Shown: positions 8,948-13,747 of the stretch, one piece after another | Layout: each line of letters begins with the position of its first letter | How positions within the stretch are numbered: position 1 is the first letter of the stretch | Source: Thiocapsa sp. UBA6158 | GTDB taxonomy: Bacteria > Pseudomonadota > Gammaproteobacteria > Chromatiales > Chromatiaceae | Length of the DNA stretch: 13,747 nucleotides | Direction of reading: 5' to 3' | Assembly (NCBI RefSeq): GCF_002423035.1 | Contig: NZ_DIUM01000042.1 | Span: 1-13,747, forward strand | Notes under the pieces: model-generated | Databases searched by the model: none | What the model was told of the DNA's origin: nothing | The model's input: only the letters and a program-made list of their open reading frames with translations | Program-made: the position numbers and the translations under genes

Positions 8948-10681
8948 GTGTCGGACATGAGTCCCCAAACGCTACCGAGAAACGGGCGGCTGCACGAGGC
9001 ATCCGAAGCCGAGGCCGACCGGGAATCCGGACGATCGGAGGGTACCCGACCGAGCGCCGACCCAGGTACAGGCGTCGATGCGACGGAGTTCTCGCTCGCC
9101 GAGCGCTTGGCCTTCGAGCGCCTGCTGGGCGATCTGTCGGCTCGCTTCGCGGACCTGCCGGCGGACCAAGTGATCGATCAGCTCAGGCGCGCCCTGGAGC
9201 GCCTGACGGACTTCCTCGGCTTTGACCGCTGCAGCTTCGCGGAGAGCAGCGACACCGACGGTCCGTTCCAAATCCTCTGCTCGGTGAGCCGGCCGGGTAT
9301 CGACGCCGTGGCACCAGGTCCAGCCCCGCCGTTCTCCTGGTATTTCAAGGAGCTGCGGTCCGGCCGGATCGTCGTGCTTACCGACATCCCCGCCGATTTC
9401 CCGCCCGAGGCGACGGTGGAGCGCGACTACTGCGAACTCGTAGGACTCAAGTCGAATCTGGCAATCCCCCTGAGAGTCAGCGGGCAGGTGGTCGGAATCA
9501 TCGCGTTCAGTGCCTTTGATCGGACGCGCGCCTGGCCGGAGGATCTGATCCTTCGGCTCAAGCTCGTCGGCGAAGTGCTGGTCCAAGCCGTCGCGCGCAT
9601 CCGTCGCGAGGCCGCCCTGGCGAGCGCGCTGGCGGAGATCACGCGCCTGAAGGAGCGCCTGGAGGCCGAAAACCAGTGTCTGCGCCAGTCCAGCCGAACC
9701 GGCTGTGGACAGCTGCCGGCAAGCCGTTCCCCACGCTTCAACCGGGTGCTGGAGGAGATCGCCCAGGTGGCACCGACCAACGCCACGGTCCTGCTGCTCG
9801 GCGAAACCGGCACCGGCAAGGAGGTCTTGGCCGACGCCATCCACCACCTCAGCCAGCGCGGCGAACGCCCGATGATCAAGGTCAACTGCGCCGCACTGCC
9901 GGCGTCGTTGATCGAGGCCGAGCTGTTCGGTCGCGAGAAGGGTGCCTACACGGGTGCGCTGGCGCGACAGATGGGTCGCTTCGAGCTCGCGGACGGCTCG
10001 ACCATCTTCCTGGACGAGGTGGGTGAGCTGCCCCTCGAGCTGCAAACCAAGCTGTTGCGTGTTCTCCAGAACGGCAGCTTCGAGCGCGTGGGCGGGACCC
10101 GTACCATCAAGGTCAATATCCGCATCATCGCAGCCACGAACCGCGACCTTGCGCGCGCGGTCGCCGAGGGCAGTTTTCGGGAGGACCTCTACTACCGGCT
10201 GAACGTGGTCAACCTGCACCTGCCGCCTCTGCGGGAGCGGGTGGAGGACATACCGCTCTTGGCAGCCCACTTCATCCATCTCCAGAACCTCAAGTTCGGC
10301 ACCACCATCAAGGGCTTTGAAAAAGATGCCATGCAGATACTCTGCTCCTTCCAGTGGCCGGGCAACATCCGGCAGCTGAAGAATGTGATCGAGGCCTGCA
10401 TGGCCATGGAAGGCAGCGACTACATCAGCCTTGACACCCTGGGGCAGGTGATCGAATTGCCGCAGGGGCCACGCGTTTCCGTTCAGGCTGGGCCGGTGCT
10501 GATGACCGAAGAACCATACACCGCCGCGCTGGAACGGTTTGAACGCGACCTGCTGCGTGATCTGCTCAAAAAACATGGCGGCGCCGTAGATAGCGCCGCC
10601 AAAGAAGCCGGCATGAACATGGCCACCCTCTACCGCAAGATAAAGAAGTACGGCCTTAAAAAAGAAGAATACGCCGATTAA
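8948..10681 (+). CDS. Sigma-54-dependent transcriptional activator (GAF - AAA+ - Fis HTH)
   Basis: A 577-residue enhancer-binding protein. It has an N-terminal GAF sensor (about residues 45-215), a coiled-coil linker (about 222-245, ITRLKERLEAENQCLR), and an AAA+ domain with Walker A GETGTGKE (285-292), the sigma-54-contacting loop GAYTGA (332-337; Tyr instead of Phe, an accepted variant), Walker B IFLDE (353-357) and FREDLYYRL (410-418). A Fis-type helix-turn-helix follows (about 535-572, SAAKEAGMNMATLYRKIKKYG). It would bind enhancers and use ATP to open sigma-54 promoters in response to a ligand or redox signal sensed by GAF; the signal is unknown. The frame is open from 8669, but GTG at 8948 has AGAG six bases before it and avoids an unlikely arginine-rich N-terminus; ATG at 8957 is an alternative. 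Codon use and GC drop after about 10260. Its stop overlaps that of the convergent small gene by four bases. Confidence 0.9.
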   Translation: MSDMSPQTLPRNGRLHEASEAEADRESGRSEGTRPSADPGTGVDATEFSLAERLAFERLLGDLSARFADLPADQVIDQLRRALERLTDFLGFDRCSFAESSDTDGPFQILCSVSRPGIDAVAPGPAPPFSWYFKELRSGRIVVLTDIPADFPPEATVERDYCELVGLKSNLAIPLRVSGQVVGIIAFSAFDRTRAWPEDLILRLKLVGEVLVQAVARIRREAALASALAEITRLKERLEAENQCLRQSSRTGCGQLPASRSPRFNRVLEEIAQVAPTNATVLLLGETGTGKEVLADAIHHLSQRGERPMIKVNCAALPASLIEAELFGREKGAYTGALARQMGRFELADGSTIFLDEVGELPLELQTKLLRVLQNGSFERVGGTRTIKVNIRIIAATNRDLARAVAEGSFREDLYYRLNVVNLHLPPLRERVEDIPLLAAHFIHLQNLKFGTTIKGFEKDAMQILCSFQWPGNIRQLKNVIEACMAMEGSDYISLDTLGQVIELPQGPRVSVQAGPVLMTEEPYTAALERFERDLLRDLLKKHGGAVDSAAKEAGMNMATLYRKIKKYGLKKEEYAD

Positions 10682-10983
10682 TTAACGTCGTTTCCACCCG
10701 ATCCGCCCCAAGTATCCTGCCACTGCTGCTGCGGGGTGCGGTTGTCGCCGTACTGCACGATCACCCCGTCCTCACGTTGATAGGAGCAACTCCAGCCGGG
10801 CCAGTCTGCCTTGTAAAAGGTCGGATAATCGTTGGGATGGTCCAGCGGGTTATAGGGCTCAGAGTACCTGCTCCAGTCCTTGGGCAACGGGCAGCGCTCG
10901 TCGCCACGATAATCACCTGCGGCCAATGCCTGGGTCGAGATGACCACCATCACTGCTGCTGCAGTCAGTGCTGTTTTAAGCAT
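10678..10983 (-). CDS. Small exported protein of unknown function
   Basis: This 101-residue protein has a clear signal peptide (residues 1-22, hydrophobic core AAAVMVVIS, cleavage after ALA or ALAA). The mature part is about 79 residues, rich in Tyr, Trp, Pro and Asp, with two cysteines (Cys31, Cys66) that could form one disulfide, and a Gln-rich then Gly-rich tail. I do not recognise a family. The start at 10983 is well supported: AAGGAGGT lies about seven bases upstream, one of the strongest ribosome binding sites in the window, and the alternative upstream Met lacks one. A perfect GGGAATA/TATTCCC palindrome lies 29 bp upstream. The gene lies after yjbQ on the same strand, and its stop overlaps the activator's stop by four bases with no terminator between. 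Likely a periplasmic protein. The gene looks intact and expressed. Confidence 0.75.
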   Translation of the reverse strand: MLKTALTAAAVMVVISTQALAAGDYRGDERCPLPKDWSRYSEPYNPLDHPNDYPTFYKADWPGWSCSYQREDGVIVQYGDNRTPQQQWQDTWGGSGGNDVN

Positions 10984-11011
10984 TGTCTCCACCTCCTTTG
11001 AGCTTCTGCAT

Positions 11012-11033
11012 GGGAATAATCTAACATATTCCC
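11012..11033 (-). promoter_or_regulatory. Perfect 7-8-7 palindrome upstream of the small exported protein
   Basis: GGGAATA and TATTCCC are separated by eight bases, without mismatch, in the 62-bp gap between yjbQ and the small gene. On the minus strand it overlaps a weak promoter candidate (TTGATC, then TATGTT 15 bases on). The length and symmetry suit a dimeric repressor or activator site. Confidence 0.45.
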
Positions 11034-11045
11034 GCACAAAACCGA

Positions 11046-11441
11046 TCAAGAAAATCCAAGCAGTAACTGCCGGTGACGGGGGCCGTCAAACTCGCAGAAG
11101 TAGATCCCCTGCCAGGTGCCCAGCCAGAGACTGCCCCCCCGCACGATCACTTGGACCGATGAACCGAATAGGCTGGCCTTGATATGGGCGGCGGAGTTGC
11201 CTTCGGCGTGACGAAAACCGGCAAGATTCGGTACCAGTTGCTCCGTGAACCAGAGCATGTCGCGGGCCACGTCGGGGTCGGCGTTTTCGTTGATGGTGAT
11301 ACCGGCGGTGGTGTGCGGTACAAACAGGGTCAACACCCCATCCTGCCAGCCGTTGCGGCTGACCAGCTCAGCCACTTGGGCGGTGATCGCCACCAGCTCA
11401 TTTTGCGTGCGGGTCTGCACGGACAGCTCGGCGTGCTGCAT
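11046..11441 (-). CDS. yjbQ: YjbQ / UPF0047 family protein
   Basis: A 131-residue protein with the full UPF0047 signature: HTTAGITINENAD (residues 43-55), HAEGNSAAHIKASL (78-91) and the closing WQGIYFCEFDGPR (110-122). The family is a small soluble trimeric enzyme. It is annotated as secondary thiamine-phosphate synthase, since some members can replace ThiE in vivo; the true physiological reaction is not settled. Start: the frame is open to 11489, but the ATG at 11441 has GGAGG five to six bases upstream, and the upstream extension would run through a perfect hairpin, so I choose 11441. It follows ilvE by 52 bp on the same strand, separated by that hairpin, and precedes the small exported protein by 62 bp. 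No frameshift or missing motif. Confidence 0.9.
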   Translation of the reverse strand: MQHAELSVQTRTQNELVAITAQVAELVSRNGWQDGVLTLFVPHTTAGITINENADPDVARDMLWFTEQLVPNLAGFRHAEGNSAAHIKASLFGSSVQVIVRGGSLWLGTWQGIYFCEFDGPRHRQLLLGFS

Positions 11442-11458
11442 GATGCCCTCCAAACAGA

Positions 11459-11484
11459 CGAGGCGGGCATCGCTGCCCGCCTCG
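11459..11484 (-). terminator. Perfect 11-bp hairpin between ilvE and yjbQ (possible terminator or processing site)
   Basis: CGAGGCGGGCA and TGCCCGCCTCG close over a four-base loop with no mismatch. On the minus strand only TCTGTTT follows, a weak U-run, so it may lower read-through from ilvE into yjbQ or mark an RNA processing site rather than end transcription fully. Confidence 0.45.
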
Positions 11485-11493
11485 GTCATCTAG

Positions 11494-12567
11494 CTACTTC
11501 ACAAAGGTCACCCAGCCAAACTCATCAGGTAGGGCACCGGTCTGAATCCCGGTCAAGGTGTCGTACAGCTTCTGGGTCAGCTCACCCACACCGCCGCCGC
11601 CCAGTTGCACCGTCTCGCCCTTGTAATACAGCTTGCCCACCGGGGTGATCACCGCTGCAGTGCCGCTGCCGAAGGCCTCGGTCACCTTGCCGGCCTTGAT
11701 ATCAGCCATCAGCTCATTGACATCGATCTTGGTCTCCTCCACCGTGCAGCCCAGTTTCTTACCCAAGGCCAGCACCGAATCGCGGGTCACGCCCGACAGG
11801 ATCGAGCCGTTCAGGGCCGAGGTAACGATCCGGTTGCCATAGACGAAGAACATGTTCATGGCGCCCACCTCTTCGATATAGCGTTGCTCGCGGCCATCCA
11901 GCCAGAGCACCTGATCAAAGCCCTTCTTTTTGGCCTCCAGGCCGGCCTTGAGTGATGAGGCATAGTTGCCGCCGGTCTTGGCCTCGCCGGTGCCGCCCGG
12001 CACGGCGCGGACGTAGTGATCCTCCACCATGATGCTGACCGGCTTGAAACCGGCGGCGTAGTAGGCCCCCACCGGTGACAGGATCACGAAGAAATAGTAA
12101 TGATCGGACGGGTTGACCCCCAGCACCGGCTGCACGCCGATCATGGCAGGACGGATGTAGAGCGAGGTGCCTGCTGCAGTCGGAATCCAGTCCTGCTCCA
12201 ATCCAACCAATTGCTTGATCCCTTCAACAAACAGTTCTTCCGGCAGCTCAGGCATACACAGCCGGTCGGCGGAGAGGTTGAAGCGCCGGGCGTTCTTCTC
12301 AGGCCTGAACAGGGCAACCCGTCCATCAGCCCACTTGTAGGCCTTCAAGCCCTCGAAGATCTCCTGGGCGTAATGAAACACCTGGGCCGACGGGTCCAGC
12401 ACGAACGGTTCATAGGGCTTGATACGGGCATTGTGCCAGCCTTGCTCCGCAGTCCACTCAACCAGCAGCATCCGGTCGGTAAAGATACGACCGAAACCAA
12501 GCTGCGACTCGTCAGCCACCTTAGCCTTCATCTGCCCTGCTGCCAGGGGGAGTACTGAAATATCCAT
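11494..12567 (-). CDS. ilvE: Branched-chain amino acid aminotransferase
   Basis: A 357-residue fold-type IV PLP enzyme that transfers the amino group in the last step of valine, leucine and isoleucine synthesis, with 2-oxoglutarate/glutamate as partner. Family signatures are present: FHYAQEIFEGLKAYKW (64-79), the PLP lysine at Lys197 in EAKTGGNYASSL, and the IEEVGAMNMFF segment (231-241) whose Glu233 matches the conserved Glu. The motif spacing matches the longer 'eukaryotic-like' BCAT class rather than E. coli-type IlvE (about 309 residues). The frame is open to 12633, but ATG 12567 has GGAGG about seven bases upstream and starts MDISVLPLA, so I use it. Its leader holds a TTGACA promoter and a terminator-like hairpin, suggesting attenuation. 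It is divergent from HU, and yjbQ follows. Confidence 0.95.
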   Translation of the reverse strand: MDISVLPLAAGQMKAKVADESQLGFGRIFTDRMLLVEWTAEQGWHNARIKPYEPFVLDPSAQVFHYAQEIFEGLKAYKWADGRVALFRPEKNARRFNLSADRLCMPELPEELFVEGIKQLVGLEQDWIPTAAGTSLYIRPAMIGVQPVLGVNPSDHYYFFVILSPVGAYYAAGFKPVSIMVEDHYVRAVPGGTGEAKTGGNYASSLKAGLEAKKKGFDQVLWLDGREQRYIEEVGAMNMFFVYGNRIVTSALNGSILSGVTRDSVLALGKKLGCTVEETKIDVNELMADIKAGKVTEAFGSGTAAVITPVGKLYYKGETVQLGGGGVGELTQKLYDTLTGIQTGALPDEFGWVTFVK

Positions 12568-12589
12568 CTGCAAACCTCCCATAGTTCGA

Positions 12590-12649
12590 TCATGACCACG
12601 GCCCAAAAACAAGGCGGCCACTGGCCGCCCCACCGTCTGTCAGTTTCAT
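12590..12649 (-). CDS. Possible 19-codon leader ORF upstream of ilvE
   Basis: An ATG at 12649 on the minus strand, with AGAAGAAG just before it, opens 19 codons reading MKLTDGGAASGRLVFGPWS and ends at TGA (12590-12592). It runs straight through the terminator-like hairpin at 12613-12629. Attenuation leaders of amino acid operons carry runs of codons for the end product. This one has only a single Leu before the hairpin and Leu-Val after it, so it does not look like a classic branched-chain leader peptide. It could be chance. Confidence 0.2.
   Translation of the reverse strand: MKLTDGGAASGRLVFGPWS
12605..12629 (-). terminator. Terminator-like hairpin in the ilvE leader (candidate attenuator)
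   Basis: Read on the minus strand, GGCGGCC, a three-base loop and GGCCGCC form a perfect stem, followed at once by TTGTTTTT. This is the structure of an intrinsic terminator, 38 bp upstream of ilvE's ATG and downstream of its TTGACA promoter. On the plus strand no U-run follows, so it acts toward ilvE. A second short palindrome (TTCTTC T GAAGAA, 12653-12665) lies just upstream and might form a competing structure. Confidence 0.55.
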
Positions 12650-12670
12650 ATCTTCTTCTGAAGAATGATA

Positions 12671-12700
12671 AAATTACTGCCAGCGCGACGCGACTGTCAA
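12671..12700 (-). promoter_or_regulatory. Candidate ilvE promoter
   Basis: On the minus strand a perfect -35 TTGACA (12695-12700) is followed after 18 bases by TAATTT (12671-12676), a weak -10. The -35 sits inside ACTGT-CA-ACAGT (12693-12704), a perfect short palindrome that could be an operator. Expected start is near 12664, about 97 bases before ilvE's ATG. Confidence 0.45.
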
Positions 12701-12808
12701 CAGTTTCCTGTGGTGATTGTCAGCCATCTTAAAATCAGATTAAAAGCGCAAAGAACACTCGCCATACTGAAAAAAGTGTGTTAGAAGCAGAAAAAATTGC
12801 TTGACCAC

Positions 12809-12836
12809 TTGCAGATGCTCAAACCAGTGCTAAGAT
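12809..12836 (+). promoter_or_regulatory. Candidate HU promoter with extended -10
   Basis: TGC-TAAGAT (12828-12836) is an extended -10. A weak -35 TTGCAG (12809-12814) lies 16 bases before it. The A-tracts at 12771-12776 and 12791-12796 are placed where UP elements would contact the alpha subunits. Expected start is near 12843, with a leader of about 55 bases. Confidence 0.5.
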
Positions 12837-12898
12837 CATAAGCCAGATTCAACGCTGTCGGAGACGTCCGCAGCGTAAAAAACCCAAGGGGGACCCGA

Positions 12899-13189
12899 AT
12901 GAAGAAGGCAGATCTCGTTGCAAAGATGGCGGCAGGCGCAGGTATCACCAAGACCCAGGCCGAGAAGGCCCTCAGCGCTTTTATGGCGGCAACTGAAGCA
13001 GCCATGAAAGCCGGCGACAAGCTGACCCTGGTCGGCTTCGGCACCTTCAGCACCGTGACCCGGAAGGCCCGTACCGGCCGCAATCCCCAAACCGGCAAAG
13101 AGATCAAGATTCCGGCCAAAACCTCGGCCAAGTTCTCCCCGGGCAAAGGTCTCAAAGATCTCAAAGTGAAGGCAGCCAAGAAGAAGTAA
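12899..13189 (+). CDS. HU family DNA-binding protein
   Basis: A 96-residue histone-like protein with the standard HU/IHF fold. The N-terminal helices (MKKADLVAKMAAGAGITKTQAEK onward) form the dimer. The beta arm carries GRNPQTGKEI (60-69), with Pro64, the residue that intercalates and bends DNA. A short lysine-rich tail (KVKAAKKK) follows and extends the usual 90-residue HU by a few residues. It would compact and shape the nucleoid as a homodimer or heterodimer. Ribosome binding site AAGGGGGA (12886-12893) is well placed for the ATG at 12899. It is a single-gene unit with its own extended -10 promoter and a strong intrinsic terminator. No specificity residue distinguishes HU alpha from beta here, so I leave the symbol empty. 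Confidence 0.95.
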   Translation: MKKADLVAKMAAGAGITKTQAEKALSAFMAATEAAMKAGDKLTLVGFGTFSTVTRKARTGRNPQTGKEIKIPAKTSAKFSPGKGLKDLKVKAAKKK

Positions 13190-13212
13190 CGCACCTTCGA
13201 TGCTTGCTGTTC

Positions 13213-13241
13213 AAAAGCCCCGCTCAGGCGGGGCTTTTTTT
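13213..13241 (+). terminator. Intrinsic terminator after HU
   Basis: AGCCCCGC, loop TCAG and GCGGGGCT make a perfect 8-bp stem (13216-13235), followed by a run of seven T (13235-13241). AAAA before the stem means it may also weakly stop transcription coming from the convergent transporter gene. Confidence 0.9.
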
Positions 13242-13261
13242 GTTTGTGTGAGGGGTAATCC

Positions 13262-13747
13262 TCAAAACAGGCCCAGCTTATTCAGCAGTACCAGCGCAAC
13301 CAGCACCGGCGAGACGTAGCGGATCAGGAAACGCCATAGCGGATAGAACCAGCCGACGGTCGCTCCCTTTGCCAGCTCTGCCTTGGCCACAGACGGTGTC
13401 AGCACCCAGCCTGCAAACAGCGTGATCAACAGCCCCCCCAGCGGCAACAGGTAGTTGGTGGCAATAAAATCCACCGAGTCCAGAAAGTTCCGTTCGCCGA
13501 TCAACTGCCAGTCCTTGAGTAGATTGCTGGACAGGGCCGACGGCACGCCGATGGCGAAGATCACCAGCCCCATCACTACGGTTGCCCTGCGACGATCCCA
13601 CTTCCGCTCATCGCAGTAATAGGCCACCACCACCTCAAGCAAGGAGATGGCCGAGGTGAGCGCGGCAAACACCAGCAGCAGGAAAAACAGGACCGCAATG
13701 ACGCTACCGCCCGGCATCTGACTGAACAGGATCGGCAGGGTCTTGAA
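13262..13747 (-). CDS. Sodium-dependent (NSS/SNF family) transporter, C-terminal part
   Basis: About 161 codons of open frame enter from the right edge with no start, so this is the 3' part of a longer gene (family about 440-500 residues). Visible are four or so membrane helices: FKTLPILFSQMPGGSVIAVLF leading into FLLLVFAALTSAISLLEVV, then VVMGLVIFAIGVPSAL, LLPLGGLLITLFAGW and VSPVLVALVLLNKLGLF at the end. The first segment (LTSAISLLEV with the acidic C-terminus) is the typical TM8 region of bacterial NSS transporters, the site of sodium and substrate contact. It would import an amino acid or similar amine with sodium. The substrate cannot be read from this part. It converges with HU and ends 21 bp after the HU terminator. 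Confidence 0.88.
   Translation of the reverse strand, partial: FKTLPILFSQMPGGSVIAVLFFLLLVFAALTSAISLLEVVVAYYCDERKWDRRRATVVMGLVIFAIGVPSALSSNLLKDWQLIGERNFLDSVDFIATNYLLPLGGLLITLFAGWVLTPSVAKAELAKGATVGWFYPLWRFLIRYVSPVLVALVLLNKLGLF

Larger units (their letters stand above)
12568..12898. other. 331-bp divergent regulatory gap between ilvE and HU
   Basis: There is no full gene. It holds the ilvE promoter and leader hairpin on the left and the HU promoter on the right. The middle (about 12701-12800) is AT-rich with several A-tracts (12771-12776, 12791-12796) that resemble UP elements or binding sites for nucleoid proteins. Confidence 0.6.

Noticed and set aside
8515..8958. 147-codon minus-strand frame as an intact gene
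   Set aside because: Only residues about 51-108 resemble a family (SulP), the rest is unlike any protein, and its start overlaps the activator's start. Better seen as a remnant.
8972..10576. 534-codon minus-strand frame over the sigma-54 activator
   Set aside because: It is antisense to the conserved AAA+ gene, has no recognisable motifs, and arises from high-GC codon bias.
12590..12649. Classic branched-chain amino acid leader peptide before ilvE
   Set aside because: The 19-codon ORF has no run of Ile, Val or Leu codons before the hairpin, so translation-stalling attenuation of the known type is not supported.
12831..12836. TTGACC at 12801 as the -35 partner of TAAGAT
   Set aside because: The spacing would be 24 bases. 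The extended -10 with TTGCAG fits better.

Overview
The window reads as chromosomal DNA from a GC-rich Gram-negative bacterium, probably a gammaproteobacterium. The evidence is an AsmA-like envelope protein, a MetA-pathway-type outer-membrane protein, HU, and a Fis-type sigma-54 activator. A Chromatiales-like sulfur bacterium is a guess from overall flavour only. No RNA genes, CRISPR arrays or insertion sequences were seen.

Left part (1-4645): two minus-strand genes 27-70 bp apart. The upstream one is a DUF1704/QEGLA-motif zinc metallopeptidase-like protein and the downstream one is a 1061-residue AsmA family protein. Between the QEGLA gene and the next genes (4646-4970) lie a perfect palindrome, a degraded fragment of a catalase-peroxidase (katG) gene, and nested palindromes at the promoter of a type II toxin-antitoxin pair (Phd/YefM antitoxin, PIN-domain VapC toxin; plus strand, 1-nt overlap).

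Middle (5604-10681): a minus-strand pair encodes an MscS-family mechanosensitive channel with a long periplasmic N-terminus, followed by an outer-membrane MetA-type protein. Then comes a 624-bp gap holding what looks like a SulP permease remnant and an 18-bp palindrome. After it is a plus-strand GAF-AAA+-Fis sigma-54 activator. Base composition and codon use fall abruptly inside the last quarter of that activator, at about 10260-10320. Everything to the right has lower GC, so this is either a recombination joint or an assembly chimera.

Right part (10678-13747): a minus-strand run of ilvE (branched-chain aminotransferase), yjbQ and a small exported protein of unknown function. ilvE has a TTGACA promoter and a terminator-like hairpin in its leader, suggesting attenuation. 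HU is divergent from ilvE, with an extended -10 promoter and a strong intrinsic terminator. The window ends inside a convergent sodium-dependent (NSS/SNF) transporter gene. The ilvE and yjbQ genes are metabolic, HU is a nucleoid protein, and the TA, pseudogene and regulator stretch is accessory in character.
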